NCBI GenBank assembly: GCA_014238905.1
Contig: JABAAE010000002.1
Span: forward strand, 248,001-312,000
Length of the DNA: 64,000 bases
Origin: Planctomycetota bacterium
Lineage (GTDB): Bacteria > Planctomycetota > Planctomycetia > Pirellulales > Pirellulaceae
Direction: 5' to 3'
Shown: piece by piece, positions 20,266 through 28,704 of the stretch
Layout of the letters: each line of letters starts with the position of its first letter
Numbering within the stretch: the first letter of the stretch is position 1
The notes under the pieces: model-generated
Told to the model about the DNA's origin: nothing
Seen by the model: only the letters and a program-made list of their open reading frames with translations
Database searches by the model: none
Position numbers and translations under genes: made by a program

Positions 20266-20304
20266 CGTTTTTTTACTCCACGTTTTTTTACTCCACGTTT
20301 TTTT
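20266..20304 (+). repeat. 15-base T-rich tandem repeat upstream of ribH
   Basis: The unit CGTTTTTTTACTCCA occurs at 20266-20280 and 20281-20295, followed by CGTTTTTTT at 20296-20304. It lies 22 bases before ribH ATG 20326. The three T7 runs could act as pause or release sites, but no paired stem precedes them. Confidence 0.7.
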
Positions 20305-20325
20305 CACATTTCAGGTTGTCAGAGA

Positions 20326-20829
20326 ATGGTCGTCGAAATAAGAGGCGAATTAGCGGTCGATGATGATAAACTGCGATTTGCGATTGTCGTTTCAAAGTAC
20401 AACTCATCCATCACAGATAAATTAAGACAGGGATCTATTGATACCCTTAAAGCAAACGGCGTTTCCGAAAAACAAATTGATGTTTTCTATGTGCCCGGTG
20501 CCTGGGAACTTTCGGTGACGGCGAAATGTCTTGCGGACAATAATCAATATTCCGCGATCATTTGCCTGGGAGCGGTCATTAAAGGTGAAACAACCCATGA
20601 TCAATATATCAACCAACAGGTGAGCCATTCCCTCGGCCAAATCTCGGTGGAATACCGAATCCCGGTCGCCTTCGGTCTATTGACTTGCAATAGTATGGAA
20701 CAAGCCATACACCGCGCTGGCGGAAACGTCGGAAACAAAGGGGTGGAATGTGCGGAAGCCGCACTTGAAATGGTCAATCTACTCCACCAGATTGAAGGCC
20801 CAATGCCTGATCACTCGACGATAAAGTAA
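20326..20829 (+). CDS. ribH: 6,7-dimethyl-8-ribityllumazine synthase
   Basis: A 167-residue enzyme of riboflavin synthesis that condenses 5-amino-6-ribitylaminouracil with 3,4-dihydroxy-2-butanone-4-phosphate. The opening FAIVVSKYNSSITDKLRQG, the PGAWELSVTAK substrate loop, the CLGAVIKGETTHDQYI motif (with the catalytic His) and the CNSMEQAIHRAGG segment are all diagnostic. Length is normal. Start ATG 20326 is not preceded by a strong Shine-Dalgarno. It stands 54 bases before nusB; a ribH-nusB pair is a widespread arrangement. Confidence 0.95.
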   Translation: MVVEIRGELAVDDDKLRFAIVVSKYNSSITDKLRQGSIDTLKANGVSEKQIDVFYVPGAWELSVTAKCLADNNQYSAIICLGAVIKGETTHDQYINQQVSHSLGQISVEYRIPVAFGLLTCNSMEQAIHRAGGNVGNKGVECAEAALEMVNLLHQIEGPMPDHSTIK

Positions 20830-20883
20830 TTAGGATTTTTTCCATCCATTAAACCCGTAATTTTCATTTGGCTCATTAATTAT

Positions 20884-21510
20884 ATGTCTCAAAGAACCCG
20901 AGCACGGGAGATTGTTCTGCAGCTTCTCTATCAGGACGATATGAACAAAGACCGGTCTACTGACAAAGATTTGGACTTTATCAAAAATCGACTGCATAAC
21001 CAGGGAAGCATCACGAAATTTGCTAAGGAATTACTCGACGGCGTCAGAAACAAACGAGCAGAGCTCGATCAACAGCTTTCAGCCGTCGCTGAAAATTGGA
21101 GACTTGGCCGCATGGCTGCCACCGATCGCAATGTACTGCGTCTGGGCGCTTTTGAACTACTTTTTCATGACACCCCCGCAGCCGTCGCTATCAACGAGGC
21201 CATCGAGATTTCCAAACGATATGGCAATGACCAATCATCATTATTTATTAACGGAATATTGGATCGACTTCGCAAAAAATGTTTAGCCGGCGATAGTGCG
21301 GACGACCAATCTCAAGCCACACCAGATGGAGAGCATGATTCGCCTCCGAGCAATGATGAGCAAGTAACACCATCAGCAGAGCCAAACGCCTCGAATCCGC
21401 CAAGTCGTGCTTTACACAGCCGGGTCTCCAAACGTGAAAATACGGTTTCAGATTCTGGTCAACAACATGGCATCGACCCAGCGAATGATACCGACAAGGT
21501 TAACCTATAA
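20884..21510 (+). CDS. nusB: transcription antitermination factor NusB with extended C-terminus
   Basis: The first ~140 residues are a complete NusB: RTRAREIVLQLLYQDDMN at the start, GRMAATDRNVLRLGAFELLF in the middle and INEAIEISKRYGNDQSSLFINGILDRL at the end. NusB binds boxA RNA with NusE/S10 and promotes antitermination, mainly in rRNA operons. The remaining ~65 residues are a polar, low-complexity Ser/Pro/Asp/Asn tail with no recognised domain, about half as long again as the typical protein. It follows ribH closely and precedes ftsY, so cotranscription is plausible. Confidence 0.9.
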   Translation: MSQRTRAREIVLQLLYQDDMNKDRSTDKDLDFIKNRLHNQGSITKFAKELLDGVRNKRAELDQQLSAVAENWRLGRMAATDRNVLRLGAFELLFHDTPAAVAINEAIEISKRYGNDQSSLFINGILDRLRKKCLAGDSADDQSQATPDGEHDSPPSNDEQVTPSAEPNASNPPSRALHSRVSKRENTVSDSGQQHGIDPANDTDKVNL

Positions 21511-21662
21511 AAAAAGAGGCCTTATGCAGGGCATCCAGTAGCTGATTTTGGTACATTTTCAGCTCCGAGTGACTGTCTAACTCAATGGCAAAACGACCGT
21601 TGGGAGAGCAATCGTCGCATCACATTTTTATCATTCAACCACCGATTCAAAGCAGGAATTCA

Positions 21663-22706
21663 ATGGCTTGGAACCTTTTTGGAAACAAGAAAACCGAAAA
21701 CGAGCAATCAGATACTAACGACCCATCTGAAACGGATTCACCAGCCTCTTCCCAATCGCCACCCAAGGCCGAACCTACCAGCAAACGAAAAGGATTCTTC
21801 GGCCGGTTTAAACAGGCATTGGCCAAAACCTACGAGGTCCTCAACACGGACATTCGAGATTTGGTCAAGGAAGGTCGTTTGGTCGACGATGATTTTTTGA
21901 AAGAACTGTTTGCAGCATTGGTCAAAACCGATATGGGTTCAGGCCCAGCGACAAAAATACGTGAGGATATCAAAACGAATTACCGCGGGCGGCGTGTTTT
22001 CATGGCTGACCTGGTAGAGACCGCCAAGTCCACCATTCGCCAATTAATGGATCAGCCAGAGCGTCCGATTGAATACGCCGAGAATGGTCCGACGGTCATT
22101 ATGGTTTGCGGGGTAAATGGTGCAGGGAAAACTACGTCGATAGCCAAACTGACCAACATGTTTATTCAAGATGGCAAAAAAGTCGTTTTGGGAGCCGGGG
22201 ATACTTTCCGGGCAGCAGCAGTCGAACAGCTAACAGTCTGGGCTGATCGCCTGGGAGCGGAGATCGTGACTGGTAAACAGGGTGGCGACCCTGCCAGCGT
22301 CTCGTATCAGGCAGTTGAGGCAGCCAAAAATTCAGGGGCCGATATTTGTATCGTGGATACCGCCGGGCGACTCCAAACGCAATCCAACCTGATGGATCAA
22401 CTCACTAAAATCCGTAATGTGATGCAAAAAGTGATCCCGGATGCCCCGCATGAATGTTTGTTGGTGCTCGATGCAACGGCAGGACAAAACGCGATTAGCC
22501 AAGCACGAGGCTTCAGCGATGCCGCTGGGTGTACAGGAATTGTATTGGCAAAACTCGACGGCACTGCCAAGGGCGGCGTTGCGATACCCATTCGGCAGGA
22601 ATTCAATTTGCCAGTCAAATACATCGGATTGGGTGAACAGCCCGATGATCTTGCCCTCTTTAACGTCGATACATTTGTTGACGCCCTGTTCGACGCCGAG
22701 GAGTAA
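21663..22706 (+). CDS. ftsY: signal recognition particle receptor FtsY
   Basis: A 347-residue SRP-type GTPase that docks ribosome-SRP complexes at the membrane. An acidic/polar A-domain of ~40 residues comes first, then the helical N domain (GFFGRFKQALAKTYEVLN) and the G domain. G-domain motifs are GVNGAGKTTSIAKL (G1), DTFRAAAVEQL, DTAGR (G3) and LDGTAKGG (G4/G5). ATG 21663 is chosen for its MAWNLFG opening, which is typical of FtsY, and AGGA six bases upstream; an in-frame ATG at 21585 would add 26 unsupported residues. Length is normal. Confidence 0.94.
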   Translation: MAWNLFGNKKTENEQSDTNDPSETDSPASSQSPPKAEPTSKRKGFFGRFKQALAKTYEVLNTDIRDLVKEGRLVDDDFLKELFAALVKTDMGSGPATKIREDIKTNYRGRRVFMADLVETAKSTIRQLMDQPERPIEYAENGPTVIMVCGVNGAGKTTSIAKLTNMFIQDGKKVVLGAGDTFRAAAVEQLTVWADRLGAEIVTGKQGGDPASVSYQAVEAAKNSGADICIVDTAGRLQTQSNLMDQLTKIRNVMQKVIPDAPHECLLVLDATAGQNAISQARGFSDAAGCTGIVLAKLDGTAKGGVAIPIRQEFNLPVKYIGLGEQPDDLALFNVDTFVDALFDAEE

Positions 22707-22916
22707 TTCGCCTCAAATGGGCGTTCAATGAATGCTCTCCATGTTTTGTTTCGCAGTCAATCACATGGACTTACATTCCGAAGATCAGGCGGGCATCTGA
22801 AATCAAAGCAGCCATCCAGTAACGGCACCCCTAAAGACCAGCAACGTTGAATTCAGAGGCTCCAGGCTGTCCTCGCCAGCCCTTCTGGCTACCCATCATC
22901 TAGCCGCCCGCATCCT

Positions 22917-22946
22917 AATAAAAAAAGCGAGTTCAAAGGACTCGCT
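22917..22946 (-). terminator. intrinsic terminator of the ThuA gene
   Basis: AGCGAGT (22926-22932) pairs with ACTCGCT (22940-22946) over a 7-base loop. On the minus strand it is followed by seven or more U, from the A-run just before 22926. It lies about 40 bases beyond the stop of the minus-strand gene at 22985. Confidence 0.85.
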
Positions 22947-22984
22947 CAGGGAACGGAATGAAATCGAAGCAGCCATTACTTAGA

Positions 22985-23887
22985 TCATCGTTGGACAGCG
23001 ATTGGCGTCGCATCAGCTTCCAAGTCACCTAACGCATACTGAATACCGGCAAGATAATGCTCCAATACCATTTCATTCCAATAGATCTCGTCACGGTGTC
23101 CTAAAGAGCAATAAAAGGTTCGTCCATCACCATATTTACTGATCCAACTGATTGGGTAAAAACCATCTTTCCTTTTTCCCTTTTTCAGCCCATCCCAACT
23201 CGATTCGAGGCTAAGTAACATCCTTCGTTCAGCTGGCACCGCCGTGTTCTGACGAAACTGGTAAATCTCATCCTTGATTGTAAATCCTTTACCACCAAAC
23301 ACCTTGGTCAGCGGATGATCGCCTCCCAAAATTCGAACTGGCACGTCCATGTGCCATGGATGACCATCAAAAGCCCCACCCATCATGTCGTTGTAGTCTT
23401 TCCAATTCTTATACGTGTCAGTCGCCGAATGCGTACCCGCAATGCCTTTTCCACTTTTCACGAATTCCACCAGTGAATTTTTAAGGCGAGCCTCCCGCTT
23501 AAGTGCCTCTTGTTTTGCCGCAGGATCAGAAGGAAGTTTCTTGGGTTTAAAGATTTCGCCAGTCGTATTGACCATGATGACCAAATCAAATTCCTTCAGC
23601 TTTGCAGGCTCAAACATCGATTCGTCTTCGCTGTGTATTGCGGTGTAGGCACCGGTTTTTTCTCCCAGCATTGTTAGCGATTTGACCCCCACTGGTATCG
23701 AGCCATGACGAAAACCATTGGTTTTTGAAAAAAGAAGTACCTTTCTGGCTTTTTGGGGAGTCGCAGGCGCCTTTGCGGGCAATGCCGCCGAGATTTTGTC
23801 AATCTTATCCTGCGCCACCTGAGCAGATAACTGACCGGTCCCTATGAAACACAGGATAAAAAAAGCCGTAAAAAAAAGCCGTGCCAT
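22985..23887 (-). CDS. exported ThuA-like domain protein
   Basis: A 300-residue exported protein with a cleavable-looking signal peptide (MARLFFTAFFILCFIGTGQL, cleavage after SAQ). The ThuA (trehalose-utilisation) glutamine-amidotransferase-like fold is visible in KVLLFSKTNGFRHGSIPVG, FDLVIMVNTTGE, GKGIAGTHSATDTY and GGAFDGHPWHMDV. These domains are abundant in planctomycetes and often tied to carbohydrate metabolism. Sequence alone does not give a reaction; the catalytic Cys of true class I amidotransferases is not evident. ATG 23887 has GGGAG about 10 bases upstream. It is flanked by its own terminator and diverges from purN. Confidence 0.8.
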   Translation of the reverse strand: MARLFFTAFFILCFIGTGQLSAQVAQDKIDKISAALPAKAPATPQKARKVLLFSKTNGFRHGSIPVGVKSLTMLGEKTGAYTAIHSEDESMFEPAKLKEFDLVIMVNTTGEIFKPKKLPSDPAAKQEALKREARLKNSLVEFVKSGKGIAGTHSATDTYKNWKDYNDMMGGAFDGHPWHMDVPVRILGGDHPLTKVFGGKGFTIKDEIYQFRQNTAVPAERRMLLSLESSWDGLKKGKRKDGFYPISWISKYGDGRTFYCSLGHRDEIYWNEMVLEHYLAGIQYALGDLEADATPIAVQR

Positions 23888-24078
23888 GATCGCTTTTCTC
23901 CCAATTTCGGTATGCGTTGATTTAAATCCAAACGTCGTACCCACAACTATCAAACCAAAATCAACCATTTTGAGGCCGAAGGATTTAGCGGTGGTGACAA
24001 GCGGCTCATTTTATCAGAAATTAAAGGCAATTCACCTGTTGAATCCGTTTCCCCAGAAAAGCCATTTCTATCCCAAAA

Positions 24079-24729
24079 ATGCGAAGGCCCGTTTTGTCCA
24101 GTCCACCATTTCTGATCGCAGTTCTGATTTCCGGCGGAGGAACGACGTTGAAAAACATTCTTTCCAAGATTGACCAAAAGCTATTGGATGCCCATGTCGC
24201 CTTGGTCGTTTCCAGTAGTTCAAAGGCCAAAGGACTGAACTTCGCCCAAGAGCGGGGAATTCCAACCCTTGTTGCTCCTAACTTTGGCGATTTGCCGCCT
24301 GAAGAGTACTCAGAGGCAATATTCGAGCCGATCCGCAATTCGGGCAGTGACCTGGTGGTTATGGGAGGATTCTTAAAACACGTGTTGATACCAATTGATT
24401 TTTCCAATCGAGTGATCAACATTCACCCCAGCCTGATACCTGCCTTCTGCGGCCAAGGTTTTTACGGCCTACGAGTGCATCAGGCCGTACTGGATCAGGG
24501 CTGCCAAACCACCGGATGTACCGTGCATTATGTCGATAACGAATTCGATCACGGGCCTGTTATTGCCCAAATACCGGTCGAAGTCCATTCGTCGGATAAC
24601 GCCGAGATCCTCCAACAACGAGTTTTTGAGGCAGAGTGCCGTTTGTACCCAGAAGTCATTCAATCGATCAGGGACTCCAACGTCAACGGCCACCAAAAAA
24701 CCGGCCAAACGGGAGATGAAAGCAGCTAA
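24079..24729 (+). CDS. purN: phosphoribosylglycinamide formyltransferase
   Basis: A 216-residue enzyme of purine synthesis that transfers formyl from 10-formyl-THF to GAR. The substrate loop is LISGGGTTLKNIL. The catalytic stretch IHPSLIPAFCGQGFYGLRVHQAVL contains the conserved His-Pro-Ser, and GCTVHYVDNEFDHGPVIAQ carries the catalytic Asp loop. Length is normal. The family's last helices are present. It is divergent from the ThuA gene and sits just upstream of the microcompartment operon, separated from it by a palindrome at 24748-24773. Confidence 0.92.
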   Translation: MRRPVLSSPPFLIAVLISGGGTTLKNILSKIDQKLLDAHVALVVSSSSKAKGLNFAQERGIPTLVAPNFGDLPPEEYSEAIFEPIRNSGSDLVVMGGFLKHVLIPIDFSNRVINIHPSLIPAFCGQGFYGLRVHQAVLDQGCQTTGCTVHYVDNEFDHGPVIAQIPVEVHSSDNAEILQQRVFEAECRLYPEVIQSIRDSNVNGHQKTGQTGDESS

Positions 24730-24747
24730 TTCCCCCTTTCTTGACTG

Positions 24748-24773
24748 TTTTTCAATCATTTATGATTGAAAAA
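24748..24773. promoter_or_regulatory. perfect palindrome, candidate DeoR operator
   Basis: TTTTTCAATCAT (24748-24759) and ATGATTGAAAAA (24762-24773) are exact reverse complements around TT. The right arm overlaps the TTGAAA -35 box (24766-24771) of the regulator's promoter, a position suited to repression. It could also serve as a weak bidirectional terminator for purN, since it ends in T and A runs. Confidence 0.55.
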
Positions 24774-24793
24774 CTCCACCCACGACGGATAAT
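24766..24793 (+). promoter_or_regulatory. putative sigma70 promoter of the microcompartment operon
   Basis: TTGAAA (24766-24771) and GATAAT (24788-24793) with a 16-base spacer, about 35 bases ahead of GTG 24828. The match is good but not perfect. No second clear promoter was seen in the 98 bases between the regulator and pduL. Confidence 0.45.
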
Positions 24794-24827
24794 AGAAAAA
24801 GTTCTTCCAAGCTTTTGAAAGTACCCC

Positions 24828-25592
24828 GTGGCCGATCATCGCCGCCAACAACTCCTCGAAATTGTCCGATCAAAAGGGTTTGCTTCGACTCAGGAGCTGT
24901 TTCGTGAGTTGAAGGCCTCCGAATCGACGATTCGTCGAGACTTGGAGCACTTTGAGACTTTAGGGGAAGTAAAGAGGACTCATGGTGGGGTTTTCTACAC
25001 CGGATCTGAGCCAAAACTTCCACATTTCGAGAGAAACCAGTCTCAAAACAATCAAATCAAGCAAGGAATCGCCAACCTAGCAGCAACTCTGGTCGAGGAT
25101 GGCGATACGATTCTGCTCGATGGTGGAAGCACTACTTTTGAATTAGCTCAAAAACTGGCCGGACGTCCTTTACAGGTCGTGACCAACTCATTGCCGGTAT
25201 CGAATCTTTTTATGGCGAATTACGAAGCCGATTTGGTCGTTCTCGGCGGCAATGTGCATTTGCGAACAGGAACGACGATTGGCCCTTACGCCAATCAAAT
25301 GCTCAGTGAATTAAATTGTCGATTAGCTTTTCTAAGCGTTGCCGGAATTCATCAAGACGGCTTTTACAACAGCAACTTTCTCCTGGTTGAAACGGAAAAG
25401 GCGATGATGAAAGCAGCCGATGAGGTAGTGATCGTTGCCGACAGCACCAAGTTTGGAAAAAAATCCCTGGCACGATTGTGTGAGCTAAGCTCAGTACATC
25501 GCTTGGTGGTCGATTCCGGCATCACCGATGAATGGAAAGAACGGATCCGCGATAGCGGGGTAACCCTATTCGTTACCGATGAAAACGATTAA
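24828..25592 (+). CDS. DeoR-family transcriptional regulator of the microcompartment operon
   Basis: A 254-residue regulator with an N-terminal winged helix-turn-helix (RRQQLLEIVRSKGFASTQEL, then SESTIRRDLEHFETLGEVKRTHGG). The C-terminal sugar-phosphate sensor domain has DDGSTTFEL-type phosphate contacts (ILLDGGSTTFELAQKL) and the IAVVAD-like VVIVADSTKFGKKS. DeoR proteins usually repress and are released by a phosphorylated sugar, which fits an operon with a sugar-phosphate aldolase. The start is GTG 24828. As first gene of the operon behind a palindrome on its own promoter it is probably autoregulated. Effector unknown, plausibly fuculose- or rhamnulose-1-phosphate or DHAP. Confidence 0.88.
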   Translation: MADHRRQQLLEIVRSKGFASTQELFRELKASESTIRRDLEHFETLGEVKRTHGGVFYTGSEPKLPHFERNQSQNNQIKQGIANLAATLVEDGDTILLDGGSTTFELAQKLAGRPLQVVTNSLPVSNLFMANYEADLVVLGGNVHLRTGTTIGPYANQMLSELNCRLAFLSVAGIHQDGFYNSNFLLVETEKAMMKAADEVVIVADSTKFGKKSLARLCELSSVHRLVVDSGITDEWKERIRDSGVTLFVTDEND

Positions 25593-25690
25593 TCGGATTT
25601 CGCAGACGTTCTGACACCAAAAGCCAAGGGCTGAGCGGCCAATATTTAAAACAAAAATTAATCCCGTACAAAACTAATAGATAAATAAAA

Positions 25691-26383
25691 ATGCCTTCGA
25701 CCACCCTCGATCGCCAAACGATTGAAAAAATCGTCAGGCAAATCGTATTTCAGCAAGACGATGCCGAACCGGAATCCTCAAAGCCCAATCTTTCGGTGAG
25801 CATTTCAGCCCGACACGTCCATTTAACCGATGACCATGTCGAACAATTGTTTGGCCCTGGAAAAGGATTGACCCCTGGTAAACCGCTTTATCAGGATGGA
25901 TTTTTCGCCGCCGAAGAAACCGTCATGATTGTTGGCCCCAGAAAACGTATCCTGCCCACTGTACGAGTCCTCGGACCCACCCGATCTCACAGCCAGGTCG
26001 AACTTGCTTTTACAGATACGATTTCTTTAGGAATAGAGGCGCCCATACGCCATAGCGGCGACCTTGAGGGAACGCCGGGATGTGTACTCGTAGGACCACA
26101 TGGGACAGTCGAATTGAAACAGGGCGTCATTCGCGCCGCGCGTCACGTCCACATGAACCAGCAAGATGCGGCCTTTTACGATGTGAAAAAGGGAGACTAC
26201 ATGAAGTTGAAAATCAAATCTCCTGACTGCTCCCTTACTTTCGAGGACGTACTCGTTCGAGCGGACGACACAAGCAAGCTCGAAGTTCACATCGATACCG
26301 ATGAGGGCAATGCATGTGCGCTGGATTTGGCAACAGAAGTCACACTGCTAAAACAGGGCTGCTCGTGTGGCTGCAAGAAATAA
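25691..26383 (+). CDS. pduL: phosphate acyltransferase PduL
   Basis: A 230-residue microcompartment phosphotransacylase that converts acyl-CoA plus phosphate to acyl phosphate and recycles CoA in the lumen. Two copies of the PTAC half-domain are visible. The metal-binding histidines are in [18 protein letters not shown] (about residues 37-54) and [15 protein letters not shown] (~154-168). The first ~20 residues ([18 protein letters not shown]) form an amphipathic helix of the encapsulation-peptide type, joined by a Ser/Pro/Asp-rich linker. The C-terminus ends in CSCGCKK, an unusual cysteine cluster. It follows the regulator by 98 bases. Confidence 0.92.
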   Translation: MPSTTLDRQTIEKIVRQIVFQQDDAEPESSKPNLSVSISARHVHLTDDHVEQLFGPGKGLTPGKPLYQDGFFAAEETVMIVGPRKRILPTVRVLGPTRSHSQVELAFTDTISLGIEAPIRHSGDLEGTPGCVLVGPHGTVELKQGVIRAARHVHMNQQDAAFYDVKKGDYMKLKIKSPDCSLTFEDVLVRADDTSKLEVHIDTDEGNACALDLATEVTLLKQGCSCGCKK

Positions 26384-26444
26384 CCAACTCGATCATCCAG
26401 ATGATCATTTAACACAACTTACTTTTTTTTCGGAGACCTATCAA

Positions 26445-26753
26445 ATGGCCAAAGCTCTACAATCGCTGGGCATGATCGAAACCAAGGGCTTCATCGCCCT
26501 GATCGAAGCCTCGGACGCGATGCTTAAAGCAGCAGATGTTCAATTTCTTGGTTGGGACAAAGTCGGAAGCGGCCTGGTTTCAGCTTTCGTTACCGGCGAT
26601 GTCGCGGCCGTCAAAGCTGCTACCGACGCCGGTGCCAACGCCGCCAGTCGAGTTGGTGAAGTCGTCAGTGTCCAAGTAGTACCAAGGCCTCACGAGGACC
26701 TGCCAACGGTACTTCCCAAGCTCAAATTCGGATCTTCACGAAACGCCAAATAA
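26445..26753 (+). CDS. BMC-H hexameric shell protein (first copy)
   Basis: A 102-residue single-domain (Pfam00936-type) shell protein that assembles into hexagonal tiles. [20 protein letters not shown] opens the fold. The pore loop is KVGSGL, and [23 protein letters not shown] and VVPRPHEDL follow as in PduA/CcmK relatives. The last ~15 residues ([12 protein letters not shown]) are a basic tail beyond the core. ATG 26445 with GGAG at 26432-26435 is preferred over an in-frame upstream start inside the end of pduL. It pairs with the second BMC-H 33 bases downstream; the two differ in pore sequence and tail. Confidence 0.94.
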   Translation: MAKALQSLGMIETKGFIALIEASDAMLKAADVQFLGWDKVGSGLVSAFVTGDVAAVKAATDAGANAASRVGEVVSVQVVPRPHEDLPTVLPKLKFGSSRNAK

Positions 26754-26786
26754 CTCAAACTGATCAATTAAACAAGGAATATTACA

Positions 26787-27050
26787 ATGCAAAATGCAGT
26801 TGGATTTATCGAAACCAAGGGCTTACTTGGGCTGGTTGAAGCCACCGATGCGATGGCAAAGGCCGCAAACGTCAAGATTGAAAAACGGGTCGATATTGGC
26901 GGAGGTTTAGTAACTTCGGTTGTCAGCGGTGACGTCGGTAGCGTTCGGGCTGCCGTCGAGGCTGGAGCTAGTGCAGCCACGCAAGTTGGAGAACTAGTTG
27001 GAAGTCATATCATCCCCAGACCGGCCGAAGGCCTAATGGATTGTTTTTAG
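26787..27050 (+). CDS. BMC-H hexameric shell protein (second copy)
   Basis: An 87-residue minimal BMC-H subunit. Core elements are GFIETKGLLGLVEATDAMAKA, GDVGSVRAAVEAGASAATQVGEL and HIIPRPAEGL. The pore position reads DIGGGL instead of the KVGSGL of its neighbour, so the two hexamers probably have different pore chemistry and traffic different molecules. It stops just after the core at MDCF, with no tail. Sequence identity to the first copy looks moderate, consistent with an old duplication. It lies 74 bases before the kinase gene. Confidence 0.94.
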   Translation: MQNAVGFIETKGLLGLVEATDAMAKAANVKIEKRVDIGGGLVTSVVSGDVGSVRAAVEAGASAATQVGELVGSHIIPRPAEGLMDCF

Positions 27051-27124
27051 GCCATTGAAATCTGACGAACTCCAGTTCGTCATTTTGTCATTCGCCAACC
27101 GGTTTCCGAAAAGGATTTTCGATC

Positions 27125-28309
27125 GTGAAAGTACTCGTTGCCAATCTTGGTTCTACCAGCTTCAAGTATCGTTTGTTTGATATGACAAACGAGACGCAGC
27201 TTGCGCGCGGAGGCGTCGAGCGAATTGGTGAACCACTCAGTCCGTGTTTTGCCGAGATTGGCGAAACGCGACTGGAACGGGAATCCCCCGTACCTGATCA
27301 CGCGGTGGCCGTCCGGCAATGCTTGACGCAACTTACTGATCCGGAGTCAGGGTGTCTCAAAGACCCCTCGGAGGTCAGTGCGATCGGTTTTAAAGCGGTG
27401 CATGGTGGCCGAATCAGCGGAGTGCATAGGGTTGATGAAGAAGTACTTGAGGCCATGGCGGAAATGAACGCCGTGGCGCCAGCACATAATCCACCCTATA
27501 TCAATGCCATGAAGTTACTTTCGGAAAGGCTTCCGGAAATACCATTGGTAGCGGCCTTCGAAACCGGTTTTCATCAAAGCAATCGCGACGCGGTGAAGCA
27601 CTATGGTATTCCCTTTGAATGGGCTGAATCTTTTCAGATCCAACGTTGGGGATTTCATGGAGCAAGTCATCGTTTTATTGCTCATCGAATGGCAGAAATC
27701 CTACAACGCCAAGACGCCAGAATTATTTCCTGCCACCTCGGTGGGTCGAACAGTCTTTGTGCGGTGGCCGGGCATAAAAGCATCATGACAACGATGGGAA
27801 TGAGTCCCCAATCCGGTTTACTACACAATAATCGGTGTGGTGATTTTGATGCCTTCGCGATTCCCGTGGTAATGGAACGCACTGGCAAATCACTTTTAGA
27901 AGTGATCGATGATCTCGCCAGTCGTAGTGGATTACTTGGCATCAGTGGCATCAGCGGTGACGTCCGCGATCTGGAAAAAGCGGCCGACAACGGTAATTCT
28001 CGAGCTAGATTGGCGTTGGACGTCTTTGTTGCCGATATCCGGCGCAACTTGGGGGCACTGATGGTCGAACTGGGCGGAGTGGAGGCAATCGTCTTCACCG
28101 GTGGAATAGGCCAGAACGGACAAAACATCCGCAAGGATGTTTGCCATGGCCTCAGTGAATTCGGAATCGAATTATCGGAAGACAAAAACCGTAGCACGGG
28201 TGAGGAATTTTCTGTGCACTCGGCATCTTCCAAAACTGAAATATGGGTTGTACCTACCAATGAAGAATTGGTGGTAGCACGACAAACTAGGGAACTTTTG
28301 GAAGGTTAA
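27125..28309 (+). CDS. ackA: acetate kinase family protein of the microcompartment (divergent active site)
   Basis: A 394-residue ASKHA-fold kinase that should make ATP and a free acid from an acyl phosphate. The family frame is clear: [13 protein letters not shown] at the start, [28 protein letters not shown] and [10 protein letters not shown]. Compared with Methanosarcina acetate kinase, key positions differ: the substrate Arg91 position is Lys90 (GFKAVHGG), Asp148 is Glu146 (FETGFHQ), the HLGNG phosphate loop is HLGGS, and DTSMG reads MTTMG. The second catalytic Arg is kept (NNRCGD). Start is GTG 27125. It probably acts on lactyl or propionyl phosphate, with activity to be proven. Confidence 0.85.
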   Translation: MKVLVANLGSTSFKYRLFDMTNETQLARGGVERIGEPLSPCFAEIGETRLERESPVPDHAVAVRQCLTQLTDPESGCLKDPSEVSAIGFKAVHGGRISGVHRVDEEVLEAMAEMNAVAPAHNPPYINAMKLLSERLPEIPLVAAFETGFHQSNRDAVKHYGIPFEWAESFQIQRWGFHGASHRFIAHRMAEILQRQDARIISCHLGGSNSLCAVAGHKSIMTTMGMSPQSGLLHNNRCGDFDAFAIPVVMERTGKSLLEVIDDLASRSGLLGISGISGDVRDLEKAADNGNSRARLALDVFVADIRRNLGALMVELGGVEAIVFTGGIGQNGQNIRKDVCHGLSEFGIELSEDKNRSTGEEFSVHSASSKTEIWVVPTNEELVVARQTRELLEG

Positions 28310-28311
28310 AC

Positions 28312-28626
28312 ATGTTCATCGCAAAAGTTACCGGATCGATGGTTGCAACGCAAAAAGTCGAATCAATGGTCGGGCAGAAACTGATGGTCGTCGAACCTTA
28401 TCGTTTGGCACAGGGTTCACGCAAGAATCTGGAAACCACTGGTCGAACGTTTGTCGCCGTCGACATGCTTGGTGCAGGCATTGGAGACTTTGTGCTGATC
28501 ACTCAGGGTTCGAGTGCCAGGCTTACTCCCGAAACACGCAACATCCCGATTGACACGGTAATCGTGGGGATCATCGATAAAGTCACAGTCGAAGAAAACA
28601 GCGTCTACTCCCGAGAACAACGATAG
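28312..28626 (+). CDS. BMC-P pentameric shell protein (first copy)
   Basis: A 104-residue EutN/CcmL-type protein that caps shell vertices as pentamers. It has the family opening MFIAKVTGSMVATQKVESM, the central GQKLMVVEPY and the closing loop GAGIGDFVLITQGSSAR, and the last strand TVIVGIIDKVTVEE. Its ATG comes two bases after the kinase stop, so translation is probably coupled. A short charged tail (NSVYSREQR) extends past the core. It is one of three pentamer genes in the operon, each with different loops. Confidence 0.94.
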   Translation: MFIAKVTGSMVATQKVESMVGQKLMVVEPYRLAQGSRKNLETTGRTFVAVDMLGAGIGDFVLITQGSSARLTPETRNIPIDTVIVGIIDKVTVEENSVYSREQR

Positions 28627-28704
28627 TCAATCATCCAGCCAAAAAATTAGCCAGCCATCTATAAAAGCACTCCGTTTTTCGGGATGCCTACGAGACAATA
28701 AAAA

